Shown here: positions 34,601 through 42,723 of the stretch, piece by piece | Layout: each line of letters opens with the position of its first letter | Position numbering within the stretch: the stretch's first letter is position 1 | Assembly: GCF_000166395.1 (NCBI RefSeq) | Contig: NC_014655.1 | Span: forward strand, 1,488,001 to 1,552,000 | Source of the DNA: Leadbetterella byssophila DSM 17132 | Lineage (GTDB): Bacteria > Bacteroidota > Bacteroidia > Cytophagales > Spirosomataceae | Length of the DNA: 64,000 bases | Direction of reading: 5' to 3' | Notes under the pieces: generated by a model | Database searches by the model: none | The model's input: only the letters and a program-made list of their open reading frames with translations | Told to the model about the DNA's origin: nothing | Translations under genes and position numbers: made by a program

Positions 34601-35438
34601 TAGAGATGGGCATAGAGCTTAACGGTTTTATGCCCGTATTTCTTTTCTTACTTTTATCTAAGCGGATAAAGTCAGGCATCCATGGTTTTTCGTACGTGGG
34701 TGCAGTAGTAGATGAATAAATGGTTTCCGCTTCTTTTAACCAGGGATAGGTATTCACAGGATAAGGATATAAATTTTCATCCAGTTCCAGATACATCAAA
34801 TGCAAATGGGTATCTGATCTGTTTTTCGCGGCATTAAACCCTGTTCTACCCACCTCGCCTAATTTATCTCCTGGCCTCACCCTTTGACCCGCTTCCACTA
34901 CACTGATCCGGTTGTGGGCATAATACCAGAATCCCCCTCTGTCCAAGTCGTAAACCCACACATAATTACCTCCTTTGTAGATGGACTCTTCCTGCCAATC
35001 ATGTTCTACAGCTACCACTATTCCATTCCCTACAGAGACCACATCCACATAATCCCCTGTCCTATCATCGATACAATCTCTATCCCTATCATAAATGAAA
35101 ATATCATGCGCGGGGTGGGATCCGCTAACATTTTGATCAAACAGATCAAACTCTCTAACATAAAATCCATTCCCATTCCTGCCGCCTACAGCGCGGTAAT
35201 TACTTCCCACAAGCGGAAATACCATGGGACTTACACTTTCACCGGAAAGAGGATATTTTTCTCGTAGCTCCGCTGCAATAGCTTTGAATTCTTCCTCAGC
35301 TTCTGCCGGAGAAACGTAATAGTTTCTTATATTGACCAATAATTGTTTGTACTTTTCAAAAAAAGTAGGCTGGAATCTGAAAGGATCAGATTGCAAAAGA
35401 AATGTAGAAGCTAGTAGTATTACAGCGTTTTTTAACAT
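34581..35438 (-). CDS. Secreted M23 family metallopeptidase
   Basis: 285 residues from the ATG at 35438, which starts the signal MLKNAVILLASTFLLQSDP; an upstream ATG (35459) overlaps the promoter element and is less likely. The LytM zinc site reads SHPAHDIFIYDRDRD (His and Asp, near 125-135) and THLHLMYLE (HxH, near 228). The GNYVWVYDLDRGGFWYYAH strand and the GDKLGEVGRTG turn complete the fold. It probably cuts peptidoglycan cross-links in the periplasm. It is divergent from the GtrA gene. Confidence 0.92.
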   Translation of the reverse strand: MLKNAVILLASTFLLQSDPFRFQPTFFEKYKQLLVNIRNYYVSPAEAEEEFKAIAAELREKYPLSGESVSPMVFPLVGSNYRAVGGRNGNGFYVREFDLFDQNVSGSHPAHDIFIYDRDRDCIDDRTGDYVDVVSVGNGIVVAVEHDWQEESIYKGGNYVWVYDLDRGGFWYYAHNRISVVEAGQRVRPGDKLGEVGRTGFNAAKNRSDTHLHLMYLELDENLYPYPVNTYPWLKEAETIYSSTTAPTYEKPWMPDFIRLDKSKKRNTGIKPLSSMPISIMPPSK

Positions 35439-35456
35439 AGGGGATTTAAAATTTGG

Positions 35457-35464
35457 CAAATATA
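35457..35464 (-). promoter_or_regulatory. -7 promoter element of the M23 peptidase gene
   Basis: The minus strand reads TATATTTG 18 bases before the ATG at 35438 and overlapping the alternative ATG at 35459, which it argues against. Confidence 0.5.
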
Positions 35465-35529
35465 ATAGTAAACGATCAACAGCCTTTGAATTTTGTATTC
35501 CAAAAGTAAATCTTAACCGAAAGTGGTAT

Positions 35530-35537
35530 TATATTTG
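35530..35537 (+). promoter_or_regulatory. -7 promoter element of the GtrA gene
   Basis: TATATTTG ends 8 bases before the TTG start at 35546, implying an almost leaderless transcript. Confidence 0.5.
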
Positions 35538-35545
35538 ATCCTCAT

Positions 35546-36070
35546 TTGGAAAATCGATCACTATTGAGCATTGTTAAATCACTGTACCAAAAGAATAAGA
35601 ATTTCATAGGGTACTTTATTGCGGCTTTGGGTGGGGTGATTGTTCAGTACCTTATCGGCACCACACTACTTGTAAATCATCTTCGGTGGGACACCGTTAA
35701 CGCCTTTTGGGTAGGATATATCGTTTCTATTCCTGTGGGATTTCTCCTTACGAAGTTACTAGCATTCAATGCCAGAAGATCAGGTCAAACTACCCGAGAA
35801 ATTATCAAATACCTTATCACCATTATCATATCCGGATGTATCACAGTCTACGGTGCTGATGCATCCATCAGATTATTGATGAAGTGGATAGGACCGGATG
35901 AAATAACTTTGCCTATTGTTAATTACACCTTTAGGCCGGCGGGTACCCTCGGTCACTTCATGGGTATGGGGTTTAGCTTCATTTTTAACTTCATAGTTCA
36001 CAAAAGATTCACTTTTCATGAGACCGGCCTTTGGCAGAAATTCCTTAAAGCATTAGGTACCAAGAACTAA
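35546..36070 (+). CDS. GtrA family membrane protein
   Basis: 174 residues from TTG (35546); no in-frame ATG occurs until mid-protein, so TTG is the only reasonable start. Four TM helices are visible (about 18-40, 49-70, 85-105, 133-152). The C-terminus NFIVHKRFTFHE is the hallmark of GtrA proteins, which flip or handle lipid-linked sugars for cell-surface glycans. It is monocistronic with a promoter element directly upstream, so the mRNA would have almost no leader. Confidence 0.88.
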   Translation: MENRSLLSIVKSLYQKNKNFIGYFIAALGGVIVQYLIGTTLLVNHLRWDTVNAFWVGYIVSIPVGFLLTKLLAFNARRSGQTTREIIKYLITIIISGCITVYGADASIRLLMKWIGPDEITLPIVNYTFRPAGTLGHFMGMGFSFIFNFIVHKRFTFHETGLWQKFLKALGTKN

Positions 36071-36099
36071 ATAATCCTTATTATTAAGTCTATAAATAA

Positions 36100-36126
36100 T
36101 TACATTTGTCATATAAACAAATGTAA
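36100..36126. promoter_or_regulatory. Palindromic promoter/operator: 10-bp perfect inverted repeat with -7 elements on both strands
   Basis: TTACATTTGT (36100-36109) and ACAAATGTAA (36117-36126) are exact complements around the 7-base spacer CATATAA. Each arm contains TACATTTG (TAnnTTTG) on its own strand, so the site could drive the gene at 36129 and an antisense transcript towards the GtrA gene. It could equally be a repressor-binding site. Confidence 0.55.
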
Positions 36127-36128
36127 CT

Positions 36129-36725
36129 ATGAAGACGAAACCACTCATTTTCCTACTGCTTTTTAGTATTTCAAGCGCTTTTGCCCAAAAAATATCCGTC
36201 GTTGAGGGAAGTTTCAAGAACTTACAAGGGCTCTCAAAAGTCAATGTAGTGTTTCATTATGACCATCTTAAGTTAATGAAGGAAAACAAATCAGAGGCTG
36301 AGTATGTGAAAGAAAGAACCGCAGAACTTAACGGAAAATCACCCGGCTCAGGTGACACTTGGGCAAAACGATGGGAAGGGGCAAAAACATCCATTTGGGA
36401 GCCAAACTTCATGGATCTTCTTAACAAAACACTCACTGCTAAAAAAGGAGTAACTTTTACACAAGAAGGATCTGCTCCTATTACTTTGCACGTGGACGCC
36501 GACTGGATTTATCCGGGCTGGGATGCGGGTGTAATGAAACAACCGGCCAAGGTTACCACCACCCTAACTTTTAAGGAAGGAAATAAAGTTTTACTCAAGA
36601 TCAAAAGTGAAAATGCACCCGGAGACCAATGGGGAAGTAATTTCAGCAATGAGTCCCGTATAGGCGAGGGTTTTGAAAAAACAGCCAAAACCCTTGGAAA
36701 CCGAGTAATTAAAGAGGCATTCTAA
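36129..36725 (+). CDS. Secreted protein of unknown function
   Basis: 198 residues with a signal peptide MKTKPLIFLLLFSISSAFA. The body has KVNVVFHYDHLKLM and a YVKERTAELNGKSPGSGDTW stretch, then alternating strands with IYPGWDAGVMKQPAKVTTTL. It resembles the lipoprotein-less DUF4410-like or periplasmic heat-stable folds but I do not recognise it. It sits behind the palindromic promoter and is convergent with the halogenase-like gene, overlapping its 3' end by 4 bases. Confidence 0.75.
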   Translation: MKTKPLIFLLLFSISSAFAQKISVVEGSFKNLQGLSKVNVVFHYDHLKLMKENKSEAEYVKERTAELNGKSPGSGDTWAKRWEGAKTSIWEPNFMDLLNKTLTAKKGVTFTQEGSAPITLHVDADWIYPGWDAGVMKQPAKVTTTLTFKEGNKVLLKIKSENAPGDQWGSNFSNESRIGEGFEKTAKTLGNRVIKEAF

Positions 36726-37966
36726 TATTCCTCCGGACTACCCCCGTTTTGAATAAGATAGGCCATACTCTTGATTACCCTATCATGTTTCATAACGAAG
36801 GGGTTGTCCTCATTCCAGACATACCCGGCAAGAACCGAACATATTTTCTTTTTTACATCCGGATTTTCAGGACGATGAAAGAACAAGGTTTGTAAGTTTC
36901 CGGTATACCATTCCTTAACGTAGGTTGAGAATACCCTCACCCCTCTTTTCATATAATCCGAATATTCCTTTTCCCAATCAACAGCCTGTCCGCCTTGCTC
37001 TTTCAAGAATAACTTGGCAGATAAAAGTCCAGACTCTGTAGCAAAACAAACGCCGGATGAAAAAACCGGATCTAAGAATTCTGCACTATTCCCGGTGAGA
37101 ACAAAGCCCGGACCATAGTTTTGCTTCACCGCGCAAGAATAATCTTGTATCTTATGCGGTTTAAACAGGAATTCAGTGTGTAAATATCTTTCTCGGTAAT
37201 AGTCAGACCTATTTATTACTTCTCGAAGAGCCACCTCCGTATCTTCCGGGAGACTATTGATATACTTTGTAGGCCCTACCACTCCTATACTGGTATTACC
37301 ATTAGAGAATGGAATAACCCAGAGCCATACCTGAGTTTCAAGAATATCAAAGGAAATCAAGGTACCTTCTCCCCCGCTCACTCTCCTTTCGTCTTTAACA
37401 TGAGTAAAGATGGCTGAGTTTTCCGTAACGTCAGAAGGTTTATCTAGATTTAAGAGACGTGGTAACACGCGCCCGTAACCACTGGAGTCTATTATGAATT
37501 TAGCTTCTATTTGATAGGCTTCTCCTTCCTTATTCTTTACAGTAGTCAAGGAATCCGTGCCCTTGAATTCCACATTAGTCACTTCTGTTTCAAAGCAAAC
37601 TTCTACCCCCTGACGCTGAACCTCTTCTGCCAGGGTCATGTCAAAGTCTGCTCTCGGTGCTTGCCAGGTCCAATCCCAGCCATCACCAAACTTCACACTG
37701 AAGTCAAAAAAACAGATGTCTTCCCCTCTAATAAAACGAGCACCCGGCTTAATCTCAAATTTCTTAGCTTTCAAAGCTTCGAGCAAACCGGCTTCTTCAT
37801 AGTGCTCCATAGAGCGCGGCAGAAAGCTTTCTCCTATCACAAAACGAGGAAATCTGGCTTTCTCAACCACCTTTACTTTCACTCCGTTTTTATTCAGATA
37901 GGCGGATGCCACACATCCCGAAGGACCTGCGCCAATGACTAACACATCTACCGCTTCCTTTTTCAT
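36722..37966 (-). CDS. FAD-dependent oxidoreductase of the phenolic/tryptophan halogenase family
   Basis: 414 residues. The FAD-binding GxGxxG is VLVIGAGPSGCVASAYL (9-25), followed by VVEKARFPRFVIGESFLP, the usual start of halogenase/geranylgeranyl-reductase flavoproteins. WLWVIPF (near 214) fits the halogenase WxWxIP motif, and GNSAEFLDPVFSSGVCFATE (near 300) is the second FAD contact. In a flexirubin-type locus it probably chlorinates or otherwise oxidises the aryl head group; some flexirubins are chlorinated. It is divergent from the ammonia-lyase gene and shares its 124-base upstream region. A non-halogenating monooxygenase or reductase cannot be excluded. Confidence 0.82.
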   Translation of the reverse strand: MKKEAVDVLVIGAGPSGCVASAYLNKNGVKVKVVEKARFPRFVIGESFLPRSMEHYEEAGLLEALKAKKFEIKPGARFIRGEDICFFDFSVKFGDGWDWTWQAPRADFDMTLAEEVQRQGVEVCFETEVTNVEFKGTDSLTTVKNKEGEAYQIEAKFIIDSSGYGRVLPRLLNLDKPSDVTENSAIFTHVKDERRVSGGEGTLISFDILETQVWLWVIPFSNGNTSIGVVGPTKYINSLPEDTEVALREVINRSDYYRERYLHTEFLFKPHKIQDYSCAVKQNYGPGFVLTGNSAEFLDPVFSSGVCFATESGLLSAKLFLKEQGGQAVDWEKEYSDYMKRGVRVFSTYVKEWYTGNLQTLFFHRPENPDVKKKICSVLAGYVWNEDNPFVMKHDRVIKSMAYLIQNGGSPEEY

Positions 37967-38000
37967 AAATAGATTGGTATATAATAAGTAAGAATTATAC

Positions 38001-38008
38001 TATCTTTG
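38001..38008 (+). promoter_or_regulatory. -7 promoter element of the pigment operon
   Basis: TATCTTTG matches TAnnTTTG, 82 bases before the ATG at 38091, so the operon would have a leader of about 75 nt, longer than most in this window. Confidence 0.5.
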
Positions 38009-38090
38009 CTGCCTCAAAAATAGGAATATAAAATTCAAAGACAAAAAATAAATAGGTTCAAAAAAAGACGCATTTAACCCTCGACAATTG

Positions 38091-39614
38091 ATGACCTCAG
38101 AAAAGCATTATTTAAATCTAAACCACTTTAAATCAGTAGTTTACAAAAAGACATTTGTAGAAGTTGATGAATCCGTAATTGCAAAAGTTGAAAAGAGTTT
38201 TGCCTTCCTTTCTGACTTCTCCAGTCATAGCGTATTGTATGGCGTCAATACTGGGTTTGGACCTATGGCACAATATAGAGTTCCCGACAAAGACAGAGCC
38301 CAATTACAGTACAATTTGATCCGCTCTCATGCCAATGGAACCGGGCAGCCTTTAGCGCCGGAGTTTGTTAGAGCAGCAATCCTAGCCCGATTAAATACTA
38401 TGTCTTTGGGCAATTCGGGGGTGAACACTTCTGTTTTGTTTTTGATGCGTGAATTATTGAACCGTGATATCATTCCCTTGATCTTTGAACATGGAGGGGT
38501 AGGTGCTAGCGGAGATTTAGTACAATTGGCCCATCTGGCACTAGTCCTTATCGGTGAAGGTGAAGTATTTTACAAAGGTGAAAGGAAAAACACTGCAGAG
38601 GTCTTTGAAATGGAAGGCTTAAAGCCTATTGATATAAAGATCAGAGAAGGACTGGCTTTGATCAATGGTACTTCTGTGATGTCAGGAATAGGAATAGTAA
38701 ACCTTTTCCGAGCAGAAAATCTCCTGGATTGGTCTGTTCAATTATCCTGCACCATCAATGAATTGATGAAAGCCTATGATGACCACCTTTCTGCACCTCT
38801 GAATGAAGCTAAACTGCATTCAGGTCAAAGGGCAATCGCGGAAAAGATGAGAAATCTTTTGAGTGATAGCCAATTAACCAGAAAGAGACAAGATCATCTT
38901 TATACAGGAGAAAATAAAGAGGAAGTATTCAAAGAAAAGGTTCAGGAATATTATTCTATTCGCTGCGTACCTCAAATTTTAGGGCCAGTTGCAGATACCC
39001 TAAAGTTTAGTAGCGAAGTACTAGAGAACGAAATAAATTCGGCGAATGATAACCCTATAGTGGATGTTGACACCGAACACGTTTACCATGGCGGTAATTT
39101 CCACGGAGATTATGTGGCCTTGGAAATGGATAAATTGAAGATCGTAATAACTAAATTAACCATGCTGGCAGAACGTCAATTGAATTTTCTTTTGAACCCG
39201 GCATTGAACGGAATCTTGCCTCCATTTGTAAATTTAGCTACATTAGGATTTAATTTCGGAATGCAAGGTTTACAGTTTACGGCTACTTCCACTACGGCGG
39301 AAAGTCAGACACTGTCAAATCCAATGTATATACATAGTATTCCAAACAATAACGATAACCAGGATATAGTAAGCATGGGTACAAATGCAGCCCTATTAGC
39401 TGTAAAGGTGATAGAAAACGCCTATCAGGTATTAAGCATTGAAGCTATCACTGTATGTCAAGCCATAGATGCTTTAGGTGTTTTGGAACAAGTGTCCACC
39501 AGCACAAGGCAGATGTATCAAAAAATCAGAAGTGTGGTACCTACATACGTAGAAGACAGACCAATGTACACTGCCATTCAAGAAGTTAAGAACCTATTAT
39601 TAAACGGATTATGA
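38091..39614 (+). CDS. Aromatic amino acid ammonia lyase (HAL/TAL family), pigment starter enzyme
   Basis: 507 residues from the ATG at 38091 (a TTG precedes it directly). The MIO cofactor triad Ala-Ser-Gly is at 139-141 in GGVGASGDLVQLAHLAL. YGVNTGFGPM and GTSVMSGIGI, plus SANDNPIVDVD, are other family motifs. It deaminates histidine or tyrosine; in aryl-polyene and flexirubin loci the product 4-coumarate starts the polyene. The residue pair that governs substrate choice reads Ser79-His80, as in histidine lyases rather than the His-Leu of some tyrosine lyases, so tyrosine use rests on gene context. It is the first gene of the rightward operon, overlapping the next by 4 bases. Confidence 0.92.
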   Translation: MTSEKHYLNLNHFKSVVYKKTFVEVDESVIAKVEKSFAFLSDFSSHSVLYGVNTGFGPMAQYRVPDKDRAQLQYNLIRSHANGTGQPLAPEFVRAAILARLNTMSLGNSGVNTSVLFLMRELLNRDIIPLIFEHGGVGASGDLVQLAHLALVLIGEGEVFYKGERKNTAEVFEMEGLKPIDIKIREGLALINGTSVMSGIGIVNLFRAENLLDWSVQLSCTINELMKAYDDHLSAPLNEAKLHSGQRAIAEKMRNLLSDSQLTRKRQDHLYTGENKEEVFKEKVQEYYSIRCVPQILGPVADTLKFSSEVLENEINSANDNPIVDVDTEHVYHGGNFHGDYVALEMDKLKIVITKLTMLAERQLNFLLNPALNGILPPFVNLATLGFNFGMQGLQFTATSTTAESQTLSNPMYIHSIPNNNDNQDIVSMGTNAALLAVKVIENAYQVLSIEAITVCQAIDALGVLEQVSTSTRQMYQKIRSVVPTYVEDRPMYTAIQEVKNLLLNGL

Positions 39615-40345
39615 TCAAATGGGCCATTGTAACAGGTGGATCTAGAGGGATAGGGAGAGCCATATGCAGGAAATTAGCAGAAGAAACCCCTTATAAGCTA
39701 CTCATCAACTATCATTCTAACCATGCTGCCGCAGAGGAAACCCTTGCGGAGGTAAAAGCGCTTGGAGGTGATGGAGAAGTGATCAAATTCGATGTTGCGG
39801 ACAAACATAGCACCCTCAATGCTCTAGAATCCTGGCAAAAGGATCACCCAGATGCCATTATGGAAGTGGTGGTCAATAATGCAGGAATCACAAGAGATGG
39901 CCTATTCATGTGGATGAATTCCAATGACTGGAACGAGGTGATCCAAACTAGCTTAAATGGATTTTACCACGTTACAAACTTCTTCATCCAAGGTCTGCTT
40001 CGTAACAAATACGGAAGAATTGTGAACATCACCAGCGTATCAGGTTTGAAAGGAACGGCTGGACAAGTCAACTATTCAGCCGCCAAGGGAGCCATAGTAG
40101 CTGCCACAAAAGCGCTTGCCCAAGAAGTAGCTAAAAGGAATATTACCGTAAATGCAGTGGCTCCCGGGTTTATTCGTTCAGACATGACCGGTGAACTTAA
40201 TGAAGCTGAACTTAAAAAGTTGATACCTTTAGGACGCTTTGGCGAAGCTGAAGAAGTAGCTGAACTGGTAAACTTTTTAGTATCTAAAAAATCTTCATAC
40301 ATTACAGGTGAAATCATCAACATAAACGGAGGAATCTATTCATAA
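39611..40345 (+). CDS. fabG: 3-oxoacyl-ACP reductase (FabG-like SDR)
   Basis: 244 residues. It has the SDR NADP motif VTGGSRGIGRAICRKL (TGxxxGxG at 8-15) and VVNNAGITRDGLF (NNAG near 86). The catalytic Ser-Tyr-Lys lies in NITSVSGLKGTAGQVNYSAAKGA (Ser near 139, Tyr 153, Lys 157). NAVAPGFIRSDM completes the family. It reduces the beta-keto group in each elongation cycle of the polyene chain. It overlaps the lyase in ATGA and lies one base before the ketosynthase, so it is a dedicated pathway copy and not necessarily the housekeeping FabG. Confidence 0.92.
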   Translation: MIKWAIVTGGSRGIGRAICRKLAEETPYKLLINYHSNHAAAEETLAEVKALGGDGEVIKFDVADKHSTLNALESWQKDHPDAIMEVVVNNAGITRDGLFMWMNSNDWNEVIQTSLNGFYHVTNFFIQGLLRNKYGRIVNITSVSGLKGTAGQVNYSAAKGAIVAATKALAQEVAKRNITVNAVAPGFIRSDMTGELNEAELKKLIPLGRFGEAEEVAELVNFLVSKKSSYITGEIININGGIYS

Positions 40346-40346
40346 T

Positions 40347-41567
40347 ATGCGTAGACGAGTAGTCATAACGGGCATGGGAATTTATTCCAGTATTGGAATA
40401 AGTCTTGATGAAGTGAAGGAATCGCTATATAGCGGTCGCTCCGGCATTGTGATAGATCCCGAAAGACAAGAGTATGGTTTCAAATCTGCCTTAACCGGAG
40501 CAGTGCCGAAACCTAATCTGAAAAATATGCTGACTCGCCGACAAAGAATCAGCATGGGTGAAGAATCAGAATATGCTTACTTAGCTACTGTCCAAGCTTT
40601 TGAACAAGCTAGAATCACTGAGGATTTTTTGGAAGCTAACGAAGTAGGTCTATTATACGGTAATGATAGTGTTTCCAAATCCATAATTGAGGCTACAGAT
40701 ATTTTAAGAGAGAAGAGGGACACTGCATTAATAGGATCTGGTGCCATTTTCAAAAGCATGAACTCCACGGTAAATATGAACCTCTCTACTATCTTTAAAA
40801 TGAGAGGGATCAACCTGACCGTAAGTGCCGCATGTGCCAGTGGGTCACATGCCATAGGATTAGGATTTCACCTTATCCAATCTGGACTTCAGGACACTAT
40901 AGTTTGCGGTGGAGCACAGGAAATCAATAAATACGCCATGAGTAGCTTTGATGCCTTAGGAGTATTTTCCACTTATCATGAAGATCCTTCTAAAGCTTCA
41001 CGTCCTTTTGATAGGAAAAGAGATGGACTAATACCAAGTGGAGGTGCCGCAACCGTAGTATTAGAAGAATACGAAAGTGCCGTAAAAAGAGGTGCCCCCA
41101 TAATAGCTGAAGTTTTAGGGTATGGATTCTCCTCAAACGGAGGTCACATTTCTACCCCTAATGTAGAAGGTCCGGCAACAGCCATGAAAAGAGCCGTGGA
41201 ACAAGCCGGGATAAAAGCTACTGAGGTAGATTACATCAACGCTCACGCCACTTCCACTCCATTAGGAGATTCAAACGAAGCGGAAGCCATCTTCCAGATC
41301 TTTGGAGAAAGGAATCCATATGTTTCTTCCACCAAGTCCATGACAGGTCACGAGTGCTGGATGGCAGGGGCTAGTGAGATTATATACTCCATTTTGATGA
41401 TGCAAAATAACTTCATCGCTCCTAACATCAATTTTGAGGAACCGGACGAAGTTTCTGCTAAATTAAATATTGCGAAAAATACCATAAACGAAAAAATTGA
41501 CATATTTTTGTCGAACTCGTTCGGTTTTGGGGGAACGAATTCCGCTTTAGTGGTAAAAAAAATATGA
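40347..41567 (+). CDS. Beta-ketoacyl-ACP synthase (FabF-like)
   Basis: 406 residues. The complete Cys-His-His set is visible: Cys in VSAACASGSHAIG (near 169), His in YINAHATSTPLGDS (near 309) and His in TKSMTGHECWMAGA (near 345), with the C-terminal NSFGFGGTNSALV loop. It condenses malonyl-ACP with the aryl or polyene acyl chain. It ends in the ATGA overlap with the ACP gene. A second, complete ketosynthase and an inactive partner are encoded in the convergent operon, so this one may catalyse the first condensation; that division of labour is inferred from aryl-polyene loci. Confidence 0.93.
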   Translation: MRRRVVITGMGIYSSIGISLDEVKESLYSGRSGIVIDPERQEYGFKSALTGAVPKPNLKNMLTRRQRISMGEESEYAYLATVQAFEQARITEDFLEANEVGLLYGNDSVSKSIIEATDILREKRDTALIGSGAIFKSMNSTVNMNLSTIFKMRGINLTVSAACASGSHAIGLGFHLIQSGLQDTIVCGGAQEINKYAMSSFDALGVFSTYHEDPSKASRPFDRKRDGLIPSGGAATVVLEEYESAVKRGAPIIAEVLGYGFSSNGGHISTPNVEGPATAMKRAVEQAGIKATEVDYINAHATSTPLGDSNEAEAIFQIFGERNPYVSSTKSMTGHECWMAGASEIIYSILMMQNNFIAPNINFEEPDEVSAKLNIAKNTINEKIDIFLSNSFGFGGTNSALVVKKI

Positions 41568-41809
41568 CGAAGGAAGAAATAATAGAAATAACGAACGGTT
41601 TTCTATCAGAAGAATTTGAAGTAGATATTGACACCCTCCGGCCTGAGGCCATTTTAAAAGATACTTTAGGTCTGGATAGTTTGGACTATGTAGACTTGGT
41701 GGTTACCGTACAGTCCCACTTCGGAGTAAAGTTGGGAGAAGCTGACTTTGTTGGCATTTCAACATTTGAAGACTTTTATCGCCTTATTGAAAGAAAAATT
41801 GCCCAATGA
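41564..41809 (+). CDS. Acyl carrier protein
   Basis: 81 residues, acidic. The phosphopantetheine Ser is in LGLDSLDYVDLV (near 39). The helix-2 sequence YVDLVVTVQSHFGVKL is typical of ACPs of fatty-acid/polyene synthases. It is coupled to the upstream ketosynthase and the downstream acyltransferase by 4-base overlaps. A phosphopantetheinyl transferase to activate it is encoded at 56364-56939. Confidence 0.92.
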   Translation: MTKEEIIEITNGFLSEEFEVDIDTLRPEAILKDTLGLDSLDYVDLVVTVQSHFGVKLGEADFVGISTFEDFYRLIERKIAQ

Positions 41810-42672
41810 ACACTTGGGACGGGAAATCAAAAGGAACGGTTCTAGGTTATAAGATATTTGTTAGTATTATCAGAAAAGCGGGAGTTAAGCCCGCTTATTT
41901 GCTTTTGTTCTTTGTAGCATCCTACTACTTTCTCTTCCTAGACAATCAATCCATATATTATTACTTCAGAAAGCGCTTAGGTTATTCTGCATGGAAGGCT
42001 CGTGCTGCAGTCTTTAAGTCCTATTTTACTTTTGGTCAAACCATCATCGATAAAGTGGCTATTTCAGCAGGACTAAGGGATCAATTCACCTATGAATTTG
42101 ATGGAGTTGAACTTCTAAAAGAAACCCTCGCTGCTAAGAAAGGTGCCGTTCTCATCTCCGCTCATATGGGTAACTTTGAAATAGCAGAATACTTCTTCTC
42201 CGAAATAGACCTAGACTTCCAAATCAATTTAGTAACTATAGATCAAGAAGATACCGCTATTAAGGCCTACCTGGAAAGTATAAAAAAACCATCCGTAAAG
42301 CTGATATTGATCAAAGAAGACATGTCACATATCTTCGAAATCAATGAAGCTTTGTCGAAGAATGAGGTAGTATGCTTTACCGGAGATAGGTACGTGCAGG
42401 GAAGTAAATTTCTAGAAGACGAATTATTAGGAGAGACGGCTCGGTTTCCGGCAGGGCCATTTATGATTGCTTCCCGACTAGGCGTTCCTGTCATTTACGT
42501 GTACGTAATGAAAGAAGATAACCTCCACTATCATCTATATGCAAGAGAAGCAAAAGTCAAACATAGAGACGCTAAAGGACTTTTGAGATCTTATACTGAC
42601 CATTTGCAGCAAATGATAGAAAAATATCCACTACAATGGTTCAATTATTTTGATTTTTGGTCGAAGGATTAA
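41806..42672 (+). CDS. LpxL/HtrB-like lysophospholipid acyltransferase family protein
   Basis: 288 residues. An N-terminal TM helix (LLLFFVASYYFLFL, about 33-50) anchors it. The acyltransferase motif is SAHMGNFEIAEYF (HxxxxE near 117-122), with a second motif FTGDRYVQGSK and LGETARFPAGPFMIASRLGV. It probably transfers the polyene or another acyl chain to a lipid acceptor, as the ApeJ-type proteins do in aryl-polyene loci. It overlaps the ACP gene by 4 bases. Confidence 0.85.
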   Translation: MNTWDGKSKGTVLGYKIFVSIIRKAGVKPAYLLLFFVASYYFLFLDNQSIYYYFRKRLGYSAWKARAAVFKSYFTFGQTIIDKVAISAGLRDQFTYEFDGVELLKETLAAKKGAVLISAHMGNFEIAEYFFSEIDLDFQINLVTIDQEDTAIKAYLESIKKPSVKLILIKEDMSHIFEINEALSKNEVVCFTGDRYVQGSKFLEDELLGETARFPAGPFMIASRLGVPVIYVYVMKEDNLHYHLYAREAKVKHRDAKGLLRSYTDHLQQMIEKYPLQWFNYFDFWSKD

Positions 42673-42695
42673 TTCGAATTTCTCGAGTCTCGCAG

Positions 42696-42703
42696 TATCT
42701 TTG
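42696..42703 (+). promoter_or_regulatory. Possible internal -7 promoter element before the GT2 gene
   Basis: TATCTTTG lies in the 51-base gap before the TTG start at 42724. This is the only gap in the otherwise overlapping operon, so a second promoter is plausible. Confidence 0.4.
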
Positions 42704-42723
42704 TAATCTTACGAATTACTAGA

